A DNA stretch of 64,000 bases from Dipteronia dyeriana (Eukaryota > Streptophyta > Magnoliopsida > Sapindales > Sapindaceae): contig CM065301.1 of assembly GCA_032871835.1 (NCBI GenBank), positions 34,108,405 to 34,172,404 on the forward strand, in the 5' to 3' direction. The notes beneath the pieces are model-generated. The model was not told the origin of the DNA. It made no database searches and saw only the letters and a list, made by a program, of their open reading frames with translations. The position numbers and the translations under genes are program-made. Shown here one piece after another: positions 56,433 through 64,000 of this stretch (its first letter is position 1; the number at the start of each line of letters is the position of its first letter).

Positions 56433-58809
56433 TATTGGGATTATGCTCGATAGCAAGAGTGTAATAATGTATTTGATAATCTTTTCATATTAATAAAGTG
56501 ATTTTTGGTTTAACAAATGTTATAGCATTTATAGTTTAGTTATTATAATTTTCAAAAGTAAATAATCATAAGGTCAAAAGACTATGGGAAAAGAAGAATT
56601 ATTCATACATCTAGATTTGTATGATGTAGACATAATTCTTTAGTTAGTCTTGAATAATATTCACAACTTAACATAAAAGGTTAGGCGCATTTATATTGTT
56701 TAAGTTGTAGATTCTTTTGCTAGCATTTGAGTGGGATCAAATGTGTTATGATGAGTCTAAAATCATCAATGTGTGGTGTCTTTGGGCAAAAGAATCTAGT
56801 GCATTGGGTGCATTGATTAGGATCACAATGAAAAACTTTAATCTGGAACCGTCAATTTTATAAAAGTTTTCATTTGAAGACAATCAGAGAGTCTATCTCA
56901 ATCCTGAGATAAATGATGGACTTATGGTTGCAAGTGTTATCATTTGAGCTATCAATGAGTATGATTGTATATCATAGTCTATCCTTGATAGTTTTGTGGT
57001 ATTCATTTGTTAATTGATAGAGGGCTTCATTTATTGATATGGACATCGTGGCTCTATTTATATAATGAGAGTAGAATACCATCATATGGATGTTTTGAGG
57101 TATTGGATATTAAATCTTAACGTTAAGTTTTCAATAGTGCCTATTGAAACATGGCTTTTGGACAAGTCAAAATATCAAGTTCAAAATGTGGTCATATGAG
57201 TAAATATGGTAACTTGGAGAGCTATTAGCGGTCTATAAGCTCTTGGCGATTTCTGGTATTCTTCACGAGGATACACTTTCTCCAATAAGGTTGTCTAGGG
57301 TATAAATGAGCAACATCAACTTATTCTATCTTTATTTAAGAGTTCAATTTTAGTCCTTTAGTGAAATGAACTAAAATTAAATAGATCGGACCTAAATGAA
57401 TCATTTGTTGATTGTGATTGGGTTGTGTCTATTGGAGCTTAAATTTAGATAGCCCGTCGAAATTCCCAATCCATGCGAACTTGCATGGATCACTTGATAT
57501 ATTCTACCCGACCAATTTAGGGGTCCATCTAGAATTGTATTAAGACATGTGAACTTGTTTCTTTTTGTAATAATAGGTTTTGTTCACATGTGGACTTTTT
57601 ATTAAGGTCCAATGGATTTAATAAAATAAGAAAAATAATATATGGCCCATATACATGTGTTGGGCGGCAAGGCTATTAAGAATAGCTTAAATTATATTAC
57701 TTTTATTTTATTATTTAATTAAAGGGAAATTAATTATTTTGTTGATTAATTAGTTATTTAATTAAAAGTGAAAAAAATTTCCTATTAGAAGATGGTCTCT
57801 TAAAATTATACTATTTTTTGTAGTATAATTAATATTAAAGACTATATTTGATAAGTAGATATATAAAAAGAGTTATTTATATAATCAAATTAGGAAGTCT
57901 TTAATATGGTTACAAATACACTATTGAGTTGGATTAGGAGTCTTAGTGTAGAATAGAATTCCTTTTTGAAAAGGATTCTTAACCACCAAGTAAATCTACC
58001 TAAGGAAAGGATTCTTAACTGCCAAGTAATCCTTCTTAGGAAAAAATTAAGTCTCCTAATTATATTCTTGTGAATTTCGGCCAGCTCATAAATATATATG
58101 AGGATATAATTCCTTTTAGAAAAGGATCGTTAACTACCAAATAAATCCACCTAAGGAACGAATTCTTGCCAATCAAGTAAATCCTTTTTAGGAAAGGATT
58201 TGTGATCCTATATATATATCCTTGTTAATTTCGGCCAGCCCTATGATTTTAAGAGTGAAAATTTCGGCCAACCTAAGAGTTTTCTAAGAGAGAATTTTTT
58301 TGGCAAAAGCGAATTTTGTGAGAGAAAATATAAGGCGCGAAATTCGGCCATGGAGAAAAGAGAAAAAGAGAACATTTTTGTTTTTGATAGTATACTAGTA
58401 TCCTTTACATCAAAATGGTTTCGTGTACAAAATCAAATCGGGTTCACGCGAGTTTCAATCAAGTAGATTGATAATTCACAAGTGACCAGACGTTCTTGGA
58501 ATTTTCTTTTGGAGGACATTTGTAACTAACAAAGAAAAGATTTTGTTTGTCTCCATCCTCAGGTATACAATTTAAAGAAAGGGAGCCCACACTCCTAGGT
58601 GATTCATGTTTGTGATTGGATTGAAATATCTTGTGGAATCAGTTCGGCGCTTGTTCAATCGTCACGAGAAAAAGGTACGATACTTTTATATACGTCAGTT
58701 ATTCTAGGGTTAAGGTTCTTGTTATTAAAAGGGAAATTTTTTATTTATATACAAACCCTAATTATTTTTCTCACACTTCCATTGCGTTTTGAACCATTTT
58801 TTCCCTACA
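56433..58809 (+). repeat. E 3' LTR
   Basis: 2377 bp, starting TATTGGGATT (TG changed to TA) and ending TTCCCTACA. It matches 38706-41139. The antisense ORF is stopped by TGA in the CYIII region. Confidence 0.92.
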
Positions 58810-58814
58810 TTGAG
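58810..58814. repeat. Target site duplication of E, right (TTGAG)
   Basis: Partner of TTGTG at 38701-38705 with one mismatch. Confidence 0.7.
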
Positions 58815-59409
58815 GCCCGGTGCCTCCACGGGGAGAGGTGCTTCACCTCCACTAGTGCACCTTCGCGTTCATCGACCATTCTCCAGCCTTCGAACTTTGA
58901 TTTTGAATCTATTTTTGGATTACAAGTTGGAACTCCCTCATGCACAAGGACATCAACAAAACCTTCACAAAAAAAAATAAGAAATTCAACTCAAAACACA
59001 AGGGTGAAAACCATGTATGTTAAATACCTAGAAAGTTTCGTAACTTCCTAATTGGAACTTGAAACTTAATGAATAAGTAATCGAAATGACTGAAACTCAA
59101 TGAAAAATCAAATAAGCATAAATTCAAGTCCAATACCATAAAAACACAAAAAAATAAACACAAGAGCACAGAAGTATACCATTTCGTATATATAGTCATA
59201 GAGCATGCAATGTCTCCAACATTGTCAAATTAAATCCAATGCATGTGCATACTTTAATAAGTCCATGAATCTTGACACGCAAGAAACAAAATTACCAAGA
59301 GAAGTAAAAAGAAACAAAATAACACTAATAATAACTAACCAAAAAAAACCGAAATAATACACAACTAACTAAAGCCAAATCTTAATCACAACTATATACG
59401 TTGATCCTT
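58815..59409 (-). other. Sequence between E and a gypsy-like LTR, no gene
   Basis: The first part (to about 58900) is GC-rich with an inverted CCTCCAC/GAGGTG pattern and probably continues the H LTR. The second part reads on the minus strand like the leader of the gypsy-like element to the right. The ORF 58599-59051 crosses the E LTR end and is not credible. Confidence 0.4.
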
Positions 59410-59431
59410 GGTAGCGACGCCATTTTTGACA
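59410..59431 (-). other. Possible gypsy leader start / PBS
   Basis: Minus strand AAAAATGGCGTCGCTACC, resembling the TGGCGCCGTTGCC sequence that follows the 5' LTR in many plant Ty3/gypsy elements. Confidence 0.4.
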
Positions 59432-60874
59432 TGTGCATTTATCATATATGCAATGTTAAAACAAAATTTATAAAATCGCAACCGTGCACTCAAATGTATA
59501 AAACAAGAATCGTGTTAAGTTAAGGTATCGTCCATAGAGATCGAGATATAGCTTTTATCAAATATTCACTAAAGTAATAAATGCAACAAAAGAAAAAGAA
59601 ATGGTTGTACTACAAGAATTTGATATGAAGTAATAGGATATGATAAGGGAATGGGAAGAGATGTAATCATAACATAAATGATAGGAAATCCATTTAACCT
59701 TTACAATACATTTGATTAATGAGGGTCAATCTATCTTTAAGAGTGACTTGGAGTCAACAATGCTCACTCGCGACCACTAGGTCGGATTTGGAGAATTGGA
59801 GACTCTAATCACATCAACTATCTACTACTCAACTACTAGGTTGGCTTATGACAGAATCACTCTTGAAGCCTAGATAGATTCTATAGGTTGAGGGTGGCTT
59901 GGAAGGGCATATTCATATTCCACCCATTTTTATTGCGACCCAAATGCATAGGAAGGGCATATTCACTGCACATTCATTCCATTCAATTTAGATAGTTAAA
60001 CACCTTAAAAGTGAGTATCTAACTTGGCTTGAGAGAGGGCATATCTACTCAATCCAAGAAGATGTATATTCCAATTTTAAAAAACATAAAAGATATTGAT
60101 AATCAACAAGAACCAAAAGAGGGCATATATACTTAATTCAAGAGATAATCAAATAGTAATTCATTGAATGAAAATGAATAATAAAATAACAAAAATATAG
60201 TGGATCACCCACTATTCATGTGTTTTTACATCACTCTCATAATGAGCTTAGCTACTCATGACAAATTGAATAAAATAACAAAGAGGATAGAAATAGAAAA
60301 GACCCATATGTGGACCTTCTTCCTTGATGCTTGATTTCAACTCTATTGTCTTTTTATGATAAAGATGATGTACGGTTTGAAAGGTTGTGGGAAAGAAAAA
60401 GATTCCTAGATCTAGAGAGAGAAAAATGTAATGTAAATGATGTGTATGCGTATAGAGAGAGTTGAAGAATAGGATATATTTAAAGGGTTCCAAATTTAGG
60501 TCTAAAAATACTGATGTGTCGTATCTGAATCACGTAATGCATGGGTATAGCGTGGGTAGGCACCCGTACAGTGACTTGATGTCCACAGATTTCCTTCCCT
60601 AAGCTTGGCTGTTTTCACGGGTTGTGCATGGTTAGTGCACGGGTGAAAACCCATGCATTATTCATCCTTCAACTTTCTGCTCTTGGTGCACGGGTATGGA
60701 CCCGTGCAGTACCAGCACATAGATTCTCCCCTTTCTTCATCGAATTGAACCATTTTCTGCACAATCTCACTCTAATTGCATGTAAACATAATAAGATATG
60801 TAAAAATGCAAGAAAATGAGATAAAGAAAATGGAATTGAGGACCAAATTGTAGAACACTTTTGGCATGATCACA
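59432..60874 (-). repeat. Gypsy-like 5' LTR, minus strand (candidate)
   Basis: TGTGCATTT to GATCACA on the plus strand, with TG/CA ends, next to the leader-like motif at 59410. It contains GTGCACGGGT...ACCCGTGCA inverted words at 60635-60710. No partner LTR is in the window and the right edge is a best guess. Confidence 0.4.
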
Positions 60875-61061
60875 CTTGTGCACTAGACACTTCCTGGTGA
60901 GATTAGGTTCCGTCTAGGGCATTAGGTGTGCCGTGTGGCTATTCTGGTCTCAAGATGATCATAGCTGAAACTAGTAGGAGAAAAAAGAACTTTTTTATTA
61001 ATTATATTTTAGGCAATACAAAGGCGGTTCAAACTCAAGGAGATTCAAACTAAAAGCGATA
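60875..61061. other. No gene; host of the solo LTR
   Basis: Ends in repeated AACTCAAGG / GCGATA words that continue after 62764, probably the tail of the gypsy element whose integrase lies at 62828-63320. Confidence 0.55.
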
Positions 61062-61066
61062 CAACT
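61062..61066. repeat. Target site duplication of solo LTR, left (CAACT)
   Basis: CAACT; identical copy at 62760-62764. Confidence 0.85.
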
Positions 61067-62759
61067 TGTAAGTTCCTCATTTGATGATTGGCTTATTTCA
61101 ATAACAAACCATGTCGAGGATTATCTTGAAAGGGTAGCTTAGGCCGTATAGCTCGTGATCAAGCGTCTAAGAAATTTTCAAGTCATTAAGCTTAAGAGCT
61201 CTTCAAAGGTATATTACTTTTCACTTTGCTTAAAATCCTTGAAGAGATATTAGTTACGCACACAAACTTACATGCATTTGTTTCTTATTGCTAATGTGTG
61301 CATTGATGTCATAATCACACTTGCACTACATTTTCAGATTTAAGTGTGGTTTTGTATGGTGTGTTTGTGTTGTGTCTGCGCTTGCACGATGGTGTGCTTG
61401 TTTTAGCGCATTGAGTGGCCATTTGAGAAGGTCTCATTCTTCTCTTGTTTTAGTATTTGTTCATATGGTCTTATACCATGAGTTTGGACATTTTGTTGAT
61501 GTCCCTTTTTGACCATTAATCTTTCTACAAACATCCAATATTGTTTTGCAAATTGGAGTAGTAAGTAGACTTCCATACCTGTCCAACGGTATATTGTACG
61601 AAAGGTTTCCATGTTTTTTGGTCATGTTTTGGGCTGCTTAAATCTAGAGTTGTTGTGCTATCAAGTAATATAAAACCGAGACAGATGTGACCTATGATAC
61701 GACATCTATCCAATTCCCTTTTTGAGACCCTGTCTCGAGACATATGAAACTTTTGAAGTGACTTCCATCCAAGCGCATTGTAAGTTGCTTTGTGGCGCCA
61801 TAAATCTATTTTTCCTTGTCCAAAATGATGTGGCTTCACTTGGGTCATATTTATACTTCATCTTCTTCCCCATTTCAACCTAGAGCTTTGAAAATATATC
61901 CCTTAGTGAGAGAAAGTAACTCTTAGAGAGAGAGAAAGATCTCTAAAAACATATTTGTACTCAACCAAACTTAACTCCATGAGCATCTAGCTTCATCCCT
62001 TCATCTTCCAGACATGGGTTTTCTTGTTTATCTTTGGCTAGGTTACATTTTCATCCCTAGATTATATCGTTTCATTACTAGGCCATGTTTACATAGGAAT
62101 AACACTTAGCATTTATTGCTTATTGAATGTATGCTTTTATGTTTAATTACATTTATAACATGCTTGAGTTGTTGATCGTTAGTTGGGATTAGTATTTTTT
62201 GAAAGCTAGCTTTTAGGACAATTTAACCCTTCTAGATAAATCTTCTTGTAATTGCATTTAGAGAATTGTTATTTAGGATTTGCATTCATTGCCATCATTA
62301 TTCCTTATATAAGGTTAAACGTGTTAACCTAGCATTTTTGTATCTAGAATATTTCCATATATTCACTTATGTTGGTGTATCTCTTCATTGAGGATTAAGC
62401 CTTGTGTCTAAGTAATTTAGTGCACAAGTTGTTGATCTAGAATCACTATAAAGGCATGCAGGTAGTAGTGATGGGTTAATGACCAAGTGGTTTGATGGGA
62501 GGTCAACCTAGGTTGTGATCATCATTACAATAGTGGATATGAGGATCGGAGTGGCTAAGTGGTCAGCCCATGGTTTTTCCTTTTAAGGGTTTCCACATAA
62601 AAATTGTGTCTCTCTATTTCTGGTTTTTTACTTATTCTTTTTACGTTGATGGGGGTGATTTTATTAATATTGTTTAATAAAAGTTTGTAATCAATTGTGT
62701 TAAAACCTATTCACCCCTCCCCCTCTAGGTTAGAATTGACACACTTTTAGGGAATCTCA
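61067..62759 (+). repeat. Solo LTR of a D-like (SIRE-type) element
   Basis: 1693 bp from TGTAAGTTCCTCATTTGATG to GGGAATCTCA. It parallels D's LTR: CCTCATTTRTTGATTRGCTT near the start, GGGTAGCTTAG, CTTTGAAGAGATA, CATGGTTTTTCC, and CTATTCACCCC near the end. A perfect CAACT duplication and no internal region indicate LTR-LTR recombination. The ORFs at 61321-61848 on both strands have no recognisable domain. Confidence 0.82.
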
Positions 62760-62764
62760 CAACT
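62760..62764. repeat. Target site duplication of solo LTR, right (CAACT)
   Basis: Identical to 61062-61066; the flanks join as GCGATA-CAACT-CAAGGCGATA. Confidence 0.85.
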
Positions 62765-62827
62765 CAAGGCGATATAACTCACAACTCAAGGCAATACCAG
62801 TCAATGCTCTAACCGTTTCTGTAGATT

Positions 62828-63320
62828 TCACCGGTAGAAACCTTTAAGGTGATCCACGTTTGAGGTACGATCAATGGAGCAACCTTCCATGTCTTCTAGC
62901 TTGTAAGCCTCATTCCTAACAACCATCTTTACTAAGTAGGATCCATTCCAATTCAAAACTAGTACCCCGTCAGACTGCTGCCGGGTATTCTGGGTAACCT
63001 TCTAAAAAAGGTTTCAGATCCTGACCCTTACAATTCTACCCTACTTCTGTTCCAAGAGGTCCAGGTTAGTTCTTAGCTTGGCCTTGTTGCTTTCTGGTTC
63101 AAGGTGTTGAACTCTGAAGAATGTCAGCTTATGGTCAATTGGTAGAACCATATCTATCCCAAAAGCCATGTCCTTGATGAAGACGTAGTTTGAGATGTAA
63201 GAGGAAGACTCTATCAAAGATGTTGTGGGCATTACAATGGAGGCTAGTAGGGTGCTTACCATTCCCAACAATATTCAGTATGTCCATGTTTTCACCTAAA
63301 CCATTGACATCATAGAGCAC
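62828..63320 (-). pseudogene. Ty3/gypsy integrase C-terminal remnant
   Basis: Minus-strand frame from about 63271 down to the TGA at 62828-62830, with several in-frame stops (one at 63041). Readable: AFGIDMVLPIDHKLTFFRVQ, like the LVYGxEAVLP segment after the gypsy integrase core; then LNWNGSYLVK and EAYKLEDMEGCSIDRTSNVDHL, the typical C-terminal part of plant gypsy (Tat-type) integrases ending in NAEHLKKYY-like sequence. Inactive. Confidence 0.65.
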
Positions 63321-63755
63321 TTGATGAGAATTACAAAATCCTATCAGACGTCTCCCTCACCCTTTCATACCAGAGGTATGACATTTACTCCTCTTCCCAA
63401 GATCAGCTTCAATTCATATGGCTTCCTTCGAGTTTGGGGTTCGATTACCACTTTAACACACTCTCCACAGGGTGCCCTATGCCCTTCAACTTGCTATGCT
63501 ACAATTGACACTAGGATTCTGAGGAACCTAGTGGGATTCCTAGTGCTTTGGAAAGTGTAGAACGAGATTGACCAAGTCACTAGGGAATTGGGCTTTGATG
63601 AACTCTGGTATATGTTTCTGATGGCAGCGTTGGTGGTCGGTCCTAAGGGCAAATTTTATTTGAGGGTTAACAACTCTTTAAATTTTACTATTCCAAGTGC
63701 CAAGAAGAAAGGTGGCCCTTGGTTTAACAAATGGATCTTGACAAAAGGTGATTGA
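63321..63755 (+). pseudogene. Gag-like gypsy-type fragment, one internal stop
   Basis: The open piece 63321-63560 and the next 64 codons (63561-63755) share a frame, parted by one TAG. Wording such as RILRNLVGFLVLWKV, then ELGFDELWYMFLM, GKFYLRV and GGPWFNKWILTKGD recalls the N-terminal gag-like domain of plant gypsy-type transposons (Pfam 'putative gypsy type transposon'). This is pattern recognition only. Orientation is opposite to the adjacent integrase remnant. Confidence 0.4.
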
Positions 63756-64000
63756 GGAAGCTAACTTCACATTTGAGGGACAAAATTTTGAGTCCCCGCT
63801 CAAGTTTTTTGGAAAAACCAAGTGGGAGAAATGAGCATCTCTAACAAGGCAGAAGGAATCTTGAAGAACATCATCGCACGGTCACATGAGAACCTTAAGT
63901 TCCCCACTCATGGCCTCTTTAAGCCTGCTAGAGTAGACTACTAGCTCCAGAAATTGCACGTTCAACATGGTACATAAAATTTTCCTTCATTACTTTGTTT
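63756..64000 (+). other. Likely continuation of the gag-like fragment
   Basis: Broken frames with short readable stretches (ESPLKFFGKTKWEK); cut by the window edge. No separate feature seen. Confidence 0.3.

Larger units (their letters stand above)
38706..58809 (+). mobile_element. Copia element E, plus strand, carrying nested element F
   Basis: 5' LTR 38706-41139, PBS 41140, leader to 42528, gag from 42529, zinc knuckle fused past the protease at 43275-43315, pre-integrase to 43724, then F, then integrase, RT, RNase H to 56418, polypurine tract and 3' LTR 56433-58809. Without F and one copy of its duplication E is 9963 bp. It shares the protease deletion with A and LTR length class with F. 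Confidence 0.92.

Noticed and set aside
58599..59051. 150-codon plus-strand ORF
   Set aside because: It crosses the end of the E LTR and its target duplication into unrelated sequence; the matching stretch in the E 5' LTR (40930-41151) stops earlier. No domain.
1..64000. tRNA genes or host protein genes
   Set aside because: TGGTATCAGAGC matches are primer binding sites next to LTRs, not tRNA genes. No exon-like coding other than retroelement domains was seen on either strand.

Overview
This window looks like repeat-dense nuclear DNA of a flowering plant, probably a eudicot; the species cannot be named from the sequence. It is AT-rich, full of TA and CA microsatellites, and built almost entirely from LTR retrotransposons inserted into one another. 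I found no host protein-coding gene, tRNA, rRNA or CRISPR array. Every supported coding stretch is a retroelement gag-pol remnant, nearly all broken by stops and frameshifts.

Layout. (1) 1-19940: an old plus-strand Ty1/Copia element, 'B'. Its 5' LTR (1-255 plus 10200-10467) is split by a whole minus-strand Copia element, 'A' (256-10194, target duplication TCTAT). B's reverse transcriptase is replaced at 14674-19186 by an LTR-like block, a ~84-bp minisatellite (16335-17465) and a 626-bp hAT-like element (17810-18435, 8-bp target duplication). B's RNase H, polypurine tract and truncated 3' LTR follow. (2) 20691-35871: minus-strand Copia element 'C' (target duplication TCGAT) holds a plus-strand SIRE-like Copia element 'D' (24922-33235); a deletion removed most of D's 5' LTR and about half of C's interior. 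(3) 35877-38705: minus-strand remnant 'H' (coiled-coil gag piece and an LTR), resembling D's lineage. (4) 38706-58809: plus-strand Copia element 'E' (flanks TTGTG/TTGAG), split in its pol by minus-strand element 'F' (43725-53860, target duplication ACTTA). (5) 58810-64000: a gypsy-like LTR, a solo D-like LTR with target duplication CAACT, a Ty3/gypsy integrase C-terminus on the minus strand, and a degenerate gag-like stretch on the plus strand.

A, C, E and F belong to one Copia family with unusually long LTRs (2.3-2.4 kb, TGTTGG...CCCTACA), PBS for initiator tRNA-Met, a ~0.9-1.4 kb leader and one gag-pol. F still keeps a largely single reading frame. A and E share the same internal deletion, which removes the end of the zinc knuckle and the protease active site, yet each has its own target duplication. 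They were therefore probably mobilised in trans by protease-bearing relatives such as F. Other notable signals are paired GC-rich hairpins in the leaders of A, E and F, and a 58-codon antisense ORF kept open in six of the eight family LTRs.
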